A stretch of DNA of 44,869 nucleotides from CAZUMW01 sp964621615 (GCA_964621615.1 CAZUMW010000038.1:1-44869), one strand, 5' to 3'; shown: positions 26,521 through 35,717, counted from the stretch's first letter. Numbers and translations: made by a program. The notes: generated by a model from the letters alone, not told the origin.

Positions 26521-26572
26521 TGCTCCCCGCACGCACATGCGGGCCCTCCCGGCACGAGATATAGACCTAAAC

Positions 26573-26759
26573 TGAGCGATTCTTCACAGATATATTTATT
26601 TACCGCACAGGCATCATCACAGCTTTGAGCGGATTTGTACATTTCATAGGCTTCACCAGGAGGGTGAAGTGAAATGTACACCTCGGAAGCCGCCATGGAT
26701 GGCGGCTGAGAATGAGCCAGTACGCTGTGATGATGCCTGTGCTTCAGTAAAATCGCTCA
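26573..26759. repeat. 187-bp structured palindromic element (three-way-junction-like)
   Basis: Outer arms TGAGCGATT (26573-26581) and AATCGCTCA (26751-26759) are inverted. Inside, a perfect 19-bp inverted repeat pairs GCACAGGCATCATCACAGC (26605-26623) with 26724-26742. It encloses two hairpins: a 10+7-bp stem (26637-26646/26670-26679 and 26651-26657/26663-26669) and a 9-bp stem with a 2-nt loop (26688-26696/26699-26707). Near-identical AT words (26589-26601 and 26766-26778) are direct repeats across it. It could be a MITE of a second family or a structured RNA. No second copy was seen. Confidence 0.6.
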
Positions 26760-26875
26760 AATCAAGAAATATTTATTTCGAATTGCGCCACCGCTGCCGC
26801 GGGGACACCTGCCGATAAACATGATGCCGTGTTTTAGGCCTTGTCATCACCGTGCATTTCGCCTATACTTTTTTC

Positions 26876-26981
26876 CACTGGTGTCCACAATAAGGTAACG
26901 AAGACGGTTCGGGCGGGGGCATTGCAGAGACCCGCCCGAACCGCTTTTTCTCAATGCTTTAATTTATTTTGGACACATTTG
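26876..26981 (+). mobile_element. Complete short MITE copy D (106 bp) with 9-bp target duplication
   Basis: The ends are CACTGGTGTCCACAATAA and the complement of CAAATGTGTCCAAAATAA, with inner arms GGTTCGGGCGGG/CCCGCCCGAACC around a 13-nt centre. ACTTTTTTC is directly repeated on both sides (26867-26875 and 26982-26990), proving insertion. It keeps both ends of the longer copies but lacks their middle. It lies 82 bp upstream of the aminotransferase start and may affect its expression. Confidence 0.9.
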
Positions 26982-27063
26982 ACTTTTTTCTTTGTTTAAC
27001 AAATCTTCGAAAAGATTCTGCATTAAGAAGCCCTTTTTTTCTGAACCGCCACGGAGAATGGTC

Positions 27064-28206
27064 ATGATGAAGGTACCGCTGCTTGATTTGCGCCCCCAGT
27101 ACCAGAAGCTGAAAAACCTGATATTACCCCGAATGCATGAGCTTATGGACGAACAGGCGTTCATTCTCGGCAAGCCGGTTGAGCAGTTTGAACATTCTAT
27201 GGCAGCCTACTGCGGTACCGGCCATGCGGTAGGCGTCAGCTCAGGCTCCGACGCTCTCCTTCTGTCGCTCATGGCAATCGACAGTGCTCCCGGGGATATA
27301 GTAATCACCTCTCCCTACACGTTTTTTGCCACCGCCGGGTCCATCTGCCGCACCGGCGCCGTACCGCTTTTTGTCGATATCGATCCGGTTACCTGCACCC
27401 TTTGTCCGGAAAAGATGAGCGCCGTTATTGACAGTCTCCCCCCGGACAAAAAAGACAAGCTGAAGGCGATTATGCCGGTTCATTTATACGGTCAGTGCGC
27501 CGACATGAATCGGATTCGCGAGTGCGCCGCCGGCCTCAATTTGACGGTAATCGAGGACGCCGCGCAGGCGCTCGGCGCGGAGTTCGAAAGCCAAAAGGCG
27601 GGAGCCATGGGCGACTTCGGCTGCTTTTCTTTTTTTCCGTCTAAGAACCTGGGCGGATTCGGCGACGGGGGCCTTATTGCCACCAGCAGCAGAGCTGCTG
27701 CCGACAGGCTGCGAAGCCTTCGCGTCCACGGTCAGACAGCAGGCTCATATGTGCACAAATATATCGGGATAAACGGCAGGCTTGATGCGCTGCAGGCTCT
27801 GGTTCTGGATATAAAGCTTCAGTATCTTGACGGCTGGGCCGAGAAAAGGCACGCTAATGCGCGCGCATACACCGAGCTGTTCAGACAGAAAAATCTTGAG
27901 GAGTTTATTGCCGGCCCGGTTGAGTCAGCGGGGCGCCGACACGTTTTCAACCAGTTTGTGGTCAGAGCCCACAATCGTGATGGGCTTCAGCGCCACCTTC
28001 AGCAAAACGGGGTGGGCTGTGCGGTCTACTATCCGCTCCCGCTGCACCTGCAGGAGTGCTTCAGCTTCCTTGGATACCGGCAGGGTGAGTTCCCTGAATC
28101 AGAGCGCGCATCCCGGGAAACGCTTGCGCTCCCGGTCTTTCCCGAGCTCAGCGAGTCTCAGATGTCATATGTGGCGGAACAGATAGCGGCGTTTTACCGG
28201 AAGTGA
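27064..28206 (+). CDS. DegT/DnrJ/EryC1-family PLP sugar aminotransferase
   Basis: A 380-residue PLP aminotransferase. The start at MMKVPLLDLRPQ has GGAG 8 nt upstream; in-frame starts further up (from 26992) run through MITE flank. Family motifs: GVSSGSDALLLSL (PLP phosphate), VIEDAAQALGAE (PLP ring Asp) and FFPSKNLGGFGDGG with the Schiff-base Lys. Such enzymes aminate keto sugars such as 3-keto or 4-keto hexoses linked to nucleotides. Its partner dehydratase is not adjacent. The gene is flanked by the MITE upstream and convergent queF downstream. Confidence 0.88.
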   Translation: MMKVPLLDLRPQYQKLKNLILPRMHELMDEQAFILGKPVEQFEHSMAAYCGTGHAVGVSSGSDALLLSLMAIDSAPGDIVITSPYTFFATAGSICRTGAVPLFVDIDPVTCTLCPEKMSAVIDSLPPDKKDKLKAIMPVHLYGQCADMNRIRECAAGLNLTVIEDAAQALGAEFESQKAGAMGDFGCFSFFPSKNLGGFGDGGLIATSSRAAADRLRSLRVHGQTAGSYVHKYIGINGRLDALQALVLDIKLQYLDGWAEKRHANARAYTELFRQKNLEEFIAGPVESAGRRHVFNQFVVRAHNRDGLQRHLQQNGVGCAVYYPLPLHLQECFSFLGYRQGEFPESERASRETLALPVFPELSESQMSYVAEQIAAFYRK

Positions 28207-28243
28207 TTATCTTCTAAGCGGCTAAAAAAACGGCCTCAGAGGA

Positions 28244-28648
28244 TTACTGCTTTTTTTTCGGGCGCCGCTGTCTCCTTGCGGTATATTCAGCGCTCACCTG
28301 CGTGCTGATGCCGCCCCGGGGGCGCCATGAGGTCAGCACCCGCATAAATCGCGGCAAGCATGCCTTCACCAGATCATCAAGGATCCGGTTGGTGATATCC
28401 TCGTAATAAATCCCTTCGTTGCGGTAGCGCTGCAGGTACAGCTTAAAGCTTTTCAGCTCGATACAGCGCCTGTCCGGCGTATAGGTTACCTGAACCGTAC
28501 CGAAATCGGGCTGTCCGGTCTTGGGGCACACAGAGGTAAACTCAGGGGCCTCGATAGCAATCTGATAGTCCCGGCCGGGATGCGGGTTGTCGAATACTTC
28601 CAGAATGCTGACATCTGTTTTCTGCAGCAGCGGCGCTTTTTTTCCCAT
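28244..28648 (-). CDS. queF: NADPH-dependent preQ0 reductase, QueF (short form)
   Basis: A 134-residue single-domain QueF that reduces 7-cyano-7-deazaguanine to preQ1 in queuosine synthesis. The nucleophile lies in FTSVC41PKTGQPD48FG, followed by the ELKSFKLYLQRYRNEGIYYED segment that defines the family's NADPH-binding motif. The C-terminal tail is very basic. It follows the CBS-domain gene by 3 bp, so the two are co-transcribed. Confidence 0.93.
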   Translation of the reverse strand: MGKKAPLLQKTDVSILEVFDNPHPGRDYQIAIEAPEFTSVCPKTGQPDFGTVQVTYTPDRRCIELKSFKLYLQRYRNEGIYYEDITNRILDDLVKACLPRFMRVLTSWRPRGGISTQVSAEYTARRQRRPKKKQ

Positions 28649-28651
28649 ACC

Positions 28652-29257
28652 CTACTCTATTGCGGAAATGACTTCATAACCGCTCTTTTCCACGCTTTCT
28701 GCAATGGAGTCAATATTGCATTTTTTCAGTCGGAAGTAATAAAATTTTTTCTTATCTTCCCCGACTTCACCCATGCCGACGCTTATAATATCGCCGCCGC
28801 TCTGCTTGATGATCCGCGATACGTTTTCAAAAGCCTGCGGGTCTTCGCCCAGCATAACATCCAGCCGCGAACTTGCCTGGAGCACTCCCATAAGCTCTAT
28901 AAAAGCCGCCAGAATATCCCCGACGGTTATCAGGCCGACAAGCTTTCCGTTATCGACAACAGGAAGACCGCCAAGCCGGTGCTTATATATCAGCTTTGCC
29001 GCCTCTTCCAGGTTTTCATCCGAGGTAATCGTGACCGGATCGCGGTTCATCACCTCTTCAATTTTTATTTCGTTTCCGCCCGGCAGAAGCAGCACCTGAC
29101 GCAGATCGGATTCGGATACAAACCCCGCAAACTCATCGCCGTCCACCACCGGCAAATGGCGAATGGAGTGCTGATGCAGAAGATTCAGCGCGTCGAGCAC
29201 ATTTGCCTGCGGTGAAATCGTAATAAGCTTCTGAGCCATTCTCCGTCGAATTTTCAT
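28652..29257 (-). CDS. CBS-pair regulatory protein with ACT-like tail (AcuB-like)
   Basis: A 201-residue protein. Two CBS motifs occupy residues about 8-60 and 65-120 (HSIRHLPVVDGDEFAGFVSESDL; HRLGGLPVVDNGKLVGLITVGDIL). An ACT-like C-terminal half (DVMLGEDPQAFENVSRIIKQSGGDIISVGMG) follows. This is the layout of AcuB-type proteins, which are thought to sense adenine nucleotides or related ligands. The target is unknown. It overlaps no gene but lies only 3 bp before queF. Confidence 0.8.
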   Translation of the reverse strand: MKIRRRMAQKLITISPQANVLDALNLLHQHSIRHLPVVDGDEFAGFVSESDLRQVLLLPGGNEIKIEEVMNRDPVTITSDENLEEAAKLIYKHRLGGLPVVDNGKLVGLITVGDILAAFIELMGVLQASSRLDVMLGEDPQAFENVSRIIKQSGGDIISVGMGEVGEDKKKFYYFRLKKCNIDSIAESVEKSGYEVISAIE

Positions 29258-29619
29258 GCCCTGCTCCTTGTGTAAATATTTTATGGTTTCCGGGCCGAAA
29301 AGCTGCCGGCAGCAAAGCGCTGAGCATCGTACCGAGAAGTATACTATAATTAGTTTATATGCATGTCAATGATATAAAAACACCCGAAAACGGCCATTAA
29401 TGACACTCTCTGCAGCACGCTCACGCTGCGGGGCATCCCGGTACGTAGCATCGATCACTGCGATAGACTTCAGTTGACTCAGGGCTGCCGTGCGGAGCGC
29501 CCGCGAAACGATTCCGATCAAAATCTGCATCTCATCAATCGGAATCGAACCCAGATCCTCAAAACAATGCAAATTCGTTTAGCTCTCTGCCTCGCTGAAA
29601 AAATCTGCAAAACCACCGC
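29258..29619. other. Gene-poor stretch between CBS gene and D-aminoacylase gene
   Basis: These 362 bp hold the second copy of the diverged repeat (29396-29523, minus). A 68-codon frame runs through that repeat on minus from a TTG at 29572. Its peptide resembles the start of the 21995-22606 frame only where the repeat lies, so I do not call it a gene. The promoter of the CBS/queF pair should lie near 29260-29360, where AT-rich sequence is present. Confidence 0.4.
29396..29523 (-). repeat. Dispersed repeat copy 2 (diverged)
   Basis: Matches 22042-22157 on the opposite strand with conserved blocks and short gaps. Both copies are intergenic or at a gene boundary. No terminal inverted repeats or target duplications are evident, which separates it from the MITE family. 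Confidence 0.6.
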
Positions 29620-31206
29620 TCAGGTGTGCCCCTTCAGCAACGCTCTGCCCGGGCACGCGCCCGTGTGCACGCCGCTTTTTAGTACCGGGCTGCCGTTCAC
29701 CAGCACAAGGCTGATTCCTGCCGGGTATGCCTGCGGACGGGCATAGGAGGCACGGTCTGCAAGCGCGCCCGGCTCAAACACAACAATATCTGCATAATAG
29801 CTCTCCCGCAGCAGGCCCCTCCTGGTAAAGCCGATTTTTTCCGCCGGCATACCGGTCATCTTGTGAATCGCGCACTCCAGACTGAGCAGCTGCCGCTCGA
29901 ACACATATGTTCGAAGAACCCGCGGGAACGTGCCGAACCCGCGCGGGTGGGGTTTTCCTGCAGAAAGCAGGCCTTCACAATCGCGCGCAGAGGCGTCAGA
30001 GCCGATCATTACATAGTCTTTCTGCAAAATACGCGTTAGATTTTCTTCGCTCATGGAAAAAAACAGCGCGTCAACATCGAGGCGCTCCTCTGCGAGCAGA
30101 TCAAACAGCGCATCAATCACCGCCTGCTTCCGCTGCCGGGCAACGCCGGCGAGCGTTTCCCCTTCACAGCCTGCATTTGCCGCTGATTCGACACAGGCAA
30201 TTACAACTTCCCGGCCAAGCTGCTCTTCTGACGTTTCCGCAAGAATCTCCTGCCGCGCTTTATCCCGCATAGCCGGATCAGCAAGGCGGGAGCAGACCTC
30301 TGAAACATCGCCCTGACACATCCACTGCGGCAACACAGCATCAAGCCCCGTCGATGATGCCGTATACGGATAGCGATCGGCAGACACAGCACAGCCTTCA
30401 GCCTGCGCCGCTTCGATCATCTCGAATGCCCGGGGAAGCTTATGCCAGTTTTTCTTCCCGAGCGCTTTGAGATGGGACAGCTGCACAGACACGCCGGAGC
30501 GCTTCCCCACACGTAGAAGCTCCTCAATGGCTGCTTCAAGCTCATTGCCCTCGCTTCGAATATGAGAGGCGTACAGGCCATCCCTGGCTGCCGCCACCTC
30601 AGCTAAAGCGGCAAGCTCGCCGGCAGAGGCATACGCTCCCGGGGGGTAAATAAGCCCGCTTGAAAGCCCCCACGCCCCGGCAGCAAGCTCCCGGTCGAGA
30701 AGCTTTTTCATTGCCCGCATATCGGCCTGGCCGGCGGCCCTGTTTTCATATCCCATAACAGCGCCCCTTATATTGCCGTGCCCCACAAGCGGTGCAATAT
30801 TTGTCACAAGCCGGGCGGCGGCAAGTGCTCCGCAGTACTCCCCCATGCTGTGCCACCGCTCCGAAAGGCCGAGCCTGCGGATCTCCTGTTCCCGCCGACT
30901 GCGCACCGGGCCCTCAAGGGGAGCTGCCGAGAGCCCGCAGTTGCCGCACACTTCGGTCGTCACGCCCTGCTGCACCTTTGAAAGCGGTGCAGGGGATACC
31001 AGCGCATGGAAATCCGAATGCGAGTGAATGTCGACAAAGCCCGGGCACACATACTTTTCCGACGCATCGATATACTGCACAGCGTCTGCCCGGGAGCAGT
31101 CGCCGACAGCGGCTACGGTGTCGCCGGCAATTGCAACGTCAGCATGTTCCGGGGGCCCGCCCGTTCCATCAATAACCGTTCCCCCGCGTATCAGAATATC
31201 AAACAT
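29620..31206 (-). CDS. N-acyl-D-amino-acid deacylase (D-aminoacylase family amidohydrolase)
   Basis: A 528-residue metal-dependent amidohydrolase. Metal site elements: H61SH63SDF, the Cys-containing EVCGNCG (residues 86-91), SHIRSEG, LSHLKALGKKNW and SDASARDCEG. The HPRGFGTFPRVL motif near residue 425 is typical of D-aminoacylases and related dihydroorotase-like enzymes. It removes N-acyl groups from D-amino acids, possibly recycling peptidoglycan or D-amino-acid derivatives. It is divergent from the lipoprotein amidase gene, 134 bp apart. Confidence 0.88.
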   Translation of the reverse strand: MFDILIRGGTVIDGTGGPPEHADVAIAGDTVAAVGDCSRADAVQYIDASEKYVCPGFVDIHSHSDFHALVSPAPLSKVQQGVTTEVCGNCGLSAAPLEGPVRSRREQEIRRLGLSERWHSMGEYCGALAAARLVTNIAPLVGHGNIRGAVMGYENRAAGQADMRAMKKLLDRELAAGAWGLSSGLIYPPGAYASAGELAALAEVAAARDGLYASHIRSEGNELEAAIEELLRVGKRSGVSVQLSHLKALGKKNWHKLPRAFEMIEAAQAEGCAVSADRYPYTASSTGLDAVLPQWMCQGDVSEVCSRLADPAMRDKARQEILAETSEEQLGREVVIACVESAANAGCEGETLAGVARQRKQAVIDALFDLLAEERLDVDALFFSMSEENLTRILQKDYVMIGSDASARDCEGLLSAGKPHPRGFGTFPRVLRTYVFERQLLSLECAIHKMTGMPAEKIGFTRRGLLRESYYADIVVFEPGALADRASYARPQAYPAGISLVLVNGSPVLKSGVHTGACPGRALLKGHT

Positions 31207-31340
31207 AATTCAACGGTCCGGGATATGACTGATTTCCTCATTGAATTATTCCCGCTTCTATTGTAAACAAAAGGATAAACGCTTCTGCTGCAATTATATA
31301 CGAAATCGCTACGGTCCAATATCATTTTTCAGTTGGAATT

Positions 31341-33374
31341 ATGGTTTTCTGTTTCTTACAGCACATACCCTTTTTATATGTTTTTTATATACCGCTTCTG
31401 ATTTTTTTTGCCGCAGGATGCCGCTCCCGCGTCATTCCGCCCGCCCCCGCACCGGTGGATATATCCCATCTGGACACCGGCTGTCTTACAGACAGGGTTA
31501 TCGTCATCGATCCCGGCCACGGCGGCCCGGAGCGGGGTGCGATAGGCCGCCAGGGCCTGAGCGAAGCGGAAGTCAACCTCGGTGTTGCCCTCACCCTGTG
31601 GGGGCTTCTTCATGAGGCGGGGGCGCGCCCGGTACTGACCAGGAAAACCGACACCAGCGTTTTTAACGGCCCGGAATTTGATCTGAAAAAAGACCTTGAA
31701 GCGCGCAGCAGAATCAGTAACGCCCGTGACGCAGATCTGTTTATCAGCATCCATCACAACGCCGCGTCCCATAAGACCGACCGCAACGACCTGCTGATAT
31801 TTTATAAAATGACCGATTCCGGGCAGTCGCGGGACGTGGCGCGCGAGGTCTGCGCAGCGCTCGGGGAAAGCCTCGGCAACGGGAAGGGGCGCATCGCAGC
31901 GGCCCACTATCACGTGCTTCGCAACACGGAGGCCCCTGCCATTCTTGGCGAGGCATCATTCATGTCAAATCATGATAATGAGGCCATGCTGTCACACTAC
32001 CGCACGCTGCGCAAAGAGGCTGCAGGCTATTTTTACGGCATTCTCAGCTATTACCGCAAGGGGGTGCCCGGAGTTGTCAATGCTGCACCACACCAGGTCA
32101 CCGTCACCAGCCTGCGCCCTGAAATACGGCTGAAGCTGGATCCCGGGATAGACAATGCCTCTGTTGACGCCGCGTCCGTGCGCATTACCTTTGACGGCAC
32201 CCCTGTGAGCCGCTTTGACGCATCAGATAACGGCTCAGTCCGATTTACTCCTCTGCAGGAGCTTTCAAATGCAGTGCACACCTACTGCATATCAGCCCGC
32301 AACTCCCGTGGCAACAGCTCGGAGAACTGGTGCGGCTCTTTTGCAGTGTCGCTTCCCCCCGCTTCCATTACCGCAACGGCTGCATTCCCGGTGATCCCCC
32401 CGGACGGCATGAGCCACACGCCGATTGATATAGCGGTCGCCGACGCCAGGGGCCGTCCCGTCATAGACCGTACCCCTGTCAGGCTGTCTGCCTCAGCAGG
32501 CACGCTGCTTGACGACACCGTTTTAACCCGGGACGGCTCTGCTCATGCAGTGCTCACATCGCAAGAGCATAAAGCAAACAGCCTGGTTACCGTCGAAGCA
32601 GGCTCAGCCCGCTCCCGGCTTCGTGTCAGATTTGACACCCCTGAACATGCCCTGACGGTGATAACGCTTCGCGACAGCACCGGCGCGCCGGTAGCCGGTG
32701 CCCGGCTGTTATGCAACGGCTGTGAAGTAAGCCGCTCGAATGACTACGGATTTTTATACCATGCCTTTGAAAGCGGGCAGCCTGCTGACTGCAAAATTGT
32801 AAAGCAGGGCTTTTTCCCGGTCGGCTTTACGCCGACAATTATAAAAGGGGACTGCTCTATACATAATTTTTCCCTCAGCCCGGTCGCCGGCGGCATTTTT
32901 TTCGGCCGCACAATCGCACTTGACGCTGATGGGCTGCTTGACAACAGCGCGCAGGTCCTGAAACGCCTCGCGGAAAAAATTTCATTTGCCGGCGCACACG
33001 CCGTATTCACCAGGCAAGAAGCGCCTGCCTCAGGGAAAAAGGGACGGGTTATGAAAGCGAATGCCGCCAACGCTGATATATTTATCAGCGTTGCCGCCGG
33101 AGCGCGCCGCCCCGGTATCGGGTACTATTACAAAAGCGAGGCCGGTCATGTGCTGGCGCACACAATCGCCCGGCACCTTAACCGCATGCCGCAGGCCCGG
33201 CGCCGTTCGCCTCTTGAGCCATCCCCGGCGACCCGCTACCTGGTCATACACACAGCCATGCCCGCAGTGGTGCTGAGCCTGCCGAAGCAGCTTTCAGATG
33301 ATCCCGAAGGCGCTGCCGAAAGCATCTACGGCGCTCTAAAGGAAGCGCTTGCCATGCTGGGCGGCGTCGAATAA
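31341..33374 (+). CDS. Lipoprotein N-acetylmuramoyl-L-alanine amidase with degenerate second amidase domain
   Basis: A 677-residue protein. A lipoprotein signal ends FFAAGC (Cys27). An Amidase_3 domain (about residues 52-235) has the zinc site: DPGH60GGPE, SEAE (75-77), ISIHH140NA, and the catalytic Glu in LGE205ASFM. The middle (about 240-520) has Ig-like and carboxypeptidase-regulatory-like beta domains. The last ~150 residues repeat the amidase pattern without its metal ligands: ALDADG where DPGHGG is expected, ISVAAG where SIHHN is expected, VVLSLP where the Glu strand is expected. This second domain is probably non-catalytic and may bind or regulate. It likely splits cell-wall peptides at an outer-membrane-anchored position. 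Confidence 0.85.
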   Translation: MVFCFLQHIPFLYVFYIPLLIFFAAGCRSRVIPPAPAPVDISHLDTGCLTDRVIVIDPGHGGPERGAIGRQGLSEAEVNLGVALTLWGLLHEAGARPVLTRKTDTSVFNGPEFDLKKDLEARSRISNARDADLFISIHHNAASHKTDRNDLLIFYKMTDSGQSRDVAREVCAALGESLGNGKGRIAAAHYHVLRNTEAPAILGEASFMSNHDNEAMLSHYRTLRKEAAGYFYGILSYYRKGVPGVVNAAPHQVTVTSLRPEIRLKLDPGIDNASVDAASVRITFDGTPVSRFDASDNGSVRFTPLQELSNAVHTYCISARNSRGNSSENWCGSFAVSLPPASITATAAFPVIPPDGMSHTPIDIAVADARGRPVIDRTPVRLSASAGTLLDDTVLTRDGSAHAVLTSQEHKANSLVTVEAGSARSRLRVRFDTPEHALTVITLRDSTGAPVAGARLLCNGCEVSRSNDYGFLYHAFESGQPADCKIVKQGFFPVGFTPTIIKGDCSIHNFSLSPVAGGIFFGRTIALDADGLLDNSAQVLKRLAEKISFAGAHAVFTRQEAPASGKKGRVMKANAANADIFISVAAGARRPGIGYYYKSEAGHVLAHTIARHLNRMPQARRRSPLEPSPATRYLVIHTAMPAVVLSLPKQLSDDPEGAAESIYGALKEALAMLGGVE

Positions 33375-33392
33375 CTAAGGCCTTACCCACTA

Positions 33393-34250
33393 TCATCGAA
33401 CAGCGCTGCGCAGCAGATACCACGCATTTTTAACATATAAGGGGTGGAGCTGCTGGGCGCGGCGCAGATATTTCATGCCTTCCTGCTTATTTCCGCGCTG
33501 AATATAATGGCGCCCGATATAGTGGCAGGTATCGGCGATTCGCCGCCGGTACAGCCCCCGCGGTATGTTGTCTGCGAGATAGGGCTTTTCAAGAACGGCG
33601 AGCCGGAAAAGCCGTCCGGCAAGGCTGTCGGTGCTCACCCCGTCGGGGTTATCCACATATACGGCAAGGGACTCATTGATGAACCCTACAGGAAACTGCG
33701 CAGCAATGCGCAGCCACAGGTCATATTCCTCACACTCCCTGAGGGTTTCATCAAAGAGGCCCACGGTGTCAAGGCACTGCCTGGTAATAACCGCTGAAGA
33801 TGTTCGAATAAAATTTTTCACAAACAAATCATTAAGCACCAGGCCCGACCGGCCGGGCCTGTTTTTTTCCCTGAAGCGGCCGTCAAGGCGCACGGAAGCG
33901 CACTGAGATGCCACCATGCCGTATTCAGGATGTGCCCCAAACAGATCCATCTGCTTTTCCAGCTTGTCCGGCAGCCAGTAATCATCTGAATCACAAAAGG
34001 CAACATAGCGTCCCGAGCTGCGGCGGATGCCTGCGTTTCGAGCACCCGCTATGCCGGCATTTTTTTGATAATAGCAGCGGATAGATTCGCCGTAGGGCTT
34101 CAGAATGCTTTGCGTATTATCGGTCGAGCCATCGTCTATGACAATAATTTCAATATCGCTGTATGTTTGAGACAATACCGAATCGATCGCCTTTGTGATA
34201 TACTGCTCCCGGTTGTATGTGGGGATTACCACACTGACTGCTTCTGACAT
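33393..34250 (-). CDS. Family 2 glycosyltransferase
   Basis: A 285-residue GT-A glycosyltransferase. I start at MSEAVSVVIPTYN, with GGAGAAAG upstream; the frame is open further up but that part is not conserved-looking. Motifs: VVIPTYNREQYI, VIDDGSTDNT, NAGIAGARNAGI and CDSDDYW (DxD-type metal site). No C-terminal membrane segment. It probably adds one sugar in O-antigen or capsule synthesis. It is convergent with the amidase gene (18 bp apart) and 123 bp after the GT4 gene. Confidence 0.88.
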   Translation of the reverse strand: MSEAVSVVIPTYNREQYITKAIDSVLSQTYSDIEIIVIDDGSTDNTQSILKPYGESIRCYYQKNAGIAGARNAGIRRSSGRYVAFCDSDDYWLPDKLEKQMDLFGAHPEYGMVASQCASVRLDGRFREKNRPGRSGLVLNDLFVKNFIRTSSAVITRQCLDTVGLFDETLRECEEYDLWLRIAAQFPVGFINESLAVYVDNPDGVSTDSLAGRLFRLAVLEKPYLADNIPRGLYRRRIADTCHYIGRHYIQRGNKQEGMKYLRRAQQLHPLYVKNAWYLLRSAVR

Positions 34251-34373
34251 AGGCTTTCTCCGCCGCTTGAAAAAATTGCTTACCGTTTGTGCGATAGTAA
34301 CAAAAACCGTGCCGTGATACAAGCATGATGGTTTTTTGAAAAACACCATGCAGCACATGCAACAGTGCGGTTT

Positions 34374-35597
34374 TCACGAGCCACGACACTGCCTGCCCTC
34401 TTTATTTCCGGATGTCAGCCTGCCGTAGAGAGCCTCAAACTGCCGGGCTATGCGATCGGGATGATACACAGTGCGCGCCTTGATTCGGGCATTTCTGCCC
34501 AGCTGCGCACAGAGGGCATCATCTGTAAGAAGCCGTATTATTGCGCGGGAAAACCCGTCACGATCGCCGTCAGCCGCAATAATACCTTCCTTTTCGTGCT
34601 CAAGCCCTTTAGCCGAACTCCGGCAGGCCACTACAGCTTTCCCGGCGGCCATATAATTGAGCAGCTTTATCGGGAACCCGGACCACGATACCCGCGGCAG
34701 AACGGCAATGCGCGCTGCGCGCAGATACTGCTGCATCTGCAAAAAGTCTGCATGGGGAACAAGCTGCACGTGATCGGCAATGCCTAGCTGCCGGCACAGG
34801 CCGCCCAGCCCCCCTGTATCGGCATGCGAAACAATGAGAAGCTGTGCTTCCGGAACGGATTTTATCACCTCCACGAAGCTGCGCAGCAAAAACGGCAGGT
34901 TCTGATAATTGTCGATGTTGCCGGAATACAGCACCGACGGCACGGGCCCGCTTTCCTGTGTCCGGGGATCGTCCGCAACCGGTGCAGCTTCGTTGCAGCA
35001 GTCACCAATCGGGGCACCCGGCGGAATGTGGCTTATCTTTTGTCCGCCAATGCCGCGGGACAGAAAAAACGATTTTATTTCGGGCGTAATGGCAACGATG
35101 TGGTCAACAATGCGCGGCGTCACATAATCGATAACGCCTGCTGCCCTGCGGGCAAGCCATCTGCTGCAGCCGCCGCTGAAATACGTGCACAGCTCATCGG
35201 TCATCACGTTATGCGTATGAAATACCACCGGCCGTGCGGTAAACAGCCGGGCAAGGGCACCGGCAAGCGCTGCTTCGTAATTGTGAGCATGAATAATATC
35301 AATTTTGTATTTTCTCACAACAGCGGCAAGCTTTGCAGCCAGCAGGAAATCAAGCACCGGCTTGCGCCAGCTCGGGCCGGCTCTCATCTTCCGGTACGGG
35401 ATAAGCGGCGGTATGCGCAAAACCGGAACGCCTGCCATATTGTCCTTATCTCCAAAGTGATACGAGACGATATATACACTATGACCTCTTCCGGCAAGGG
35501 ATTCGGCAAGCTGACGTATAAATACCTGGGACCCCTGCGGGGAGGGAAACGGACATGCGGCAGCCATGGCAATAGTATATTGTTTGTGGACGTTCAT
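34374..35597 (-). CDS. Family 4 glycosyltransferase
   Basis: A 407-residue GT-B transferase. The N-terminal domain shows PFPSPQGSQVFIRQLAESLAGRGHSV and IIHAHNYEAALAG. The C-terminal domain has VLYSGNIDNYQNLPFLL and SGFPIKLLNYMAAGKAVVA, in place of the usual EGFxxxxxEAMA. The donor sugar is unknown. It is divergent from the CapD-like gene over a 180-bp AT-rich gap that must hold both promoters. Confidence 0.87.
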   Translation of the reverse strand: MNVHKQYTIAMAAACPFPSPQGSQVFIRQLAESLAGRGHSVYIVSYHFGDKDNMAGVPVLRIPPLIPYRKMRAGPSWRKPVLDFLLAAKLAAVVRKYKIDIIHAHNYEAALAGALARLFTARPVVFHTHNVMTDELCTYFSGGCSRWLARRAAGVIDYVTPRIVDHIVAITPEIKSFFLSRGIGGQKISHIPPGAPIGDCCNEAAPVADDPRTQESGPVPSVLYSGNIDNYQNLPFLLRSFVEVIKSVPEAQLLIVSHADTGGLGGLCRQLGIADHVQLVPHADFLQMQQYLRAARIAVLPRVSWSGFPIKLLNYMAAGKAVVACRSSAKGLEHEKEGIIAADGDRDGFSRAIIRLLTDDALCAQLGRNARIKARTVYHPDRIARQFEALYGRLTSGNKEGRQCRGS

Positions 35598-35717
35598 TTA
35601 TGGTATGGCCAAGGAAATATACTAGGCAAAAAACATTAAATTTATAGTCAAACCTATTAATATGCTCAATAATATATTTATTAATACATGCTAACAATTA
35701 CACCTTAAAACTATTTG

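Noticed and set aside
26992..27063. Earlier start for the DegT aminotransferase
   Set aside because: The extra 24 codons run through the flank of MITE copy D and precede the only good ribosome-binding site.
29535..29552. tRNA-like T-loop (GGTTCGATTCC on minus)
   Set aside because: The five bases on each side do not form a T stem, and no acceptor or anticodon arm is present.
34251..34358. N-terminal extension of the GT2 protein
   Set aside because: MSEAVSVVIPTYN has a ribosome-binding site and the usual family start; the extension looks like untranslated sequence.
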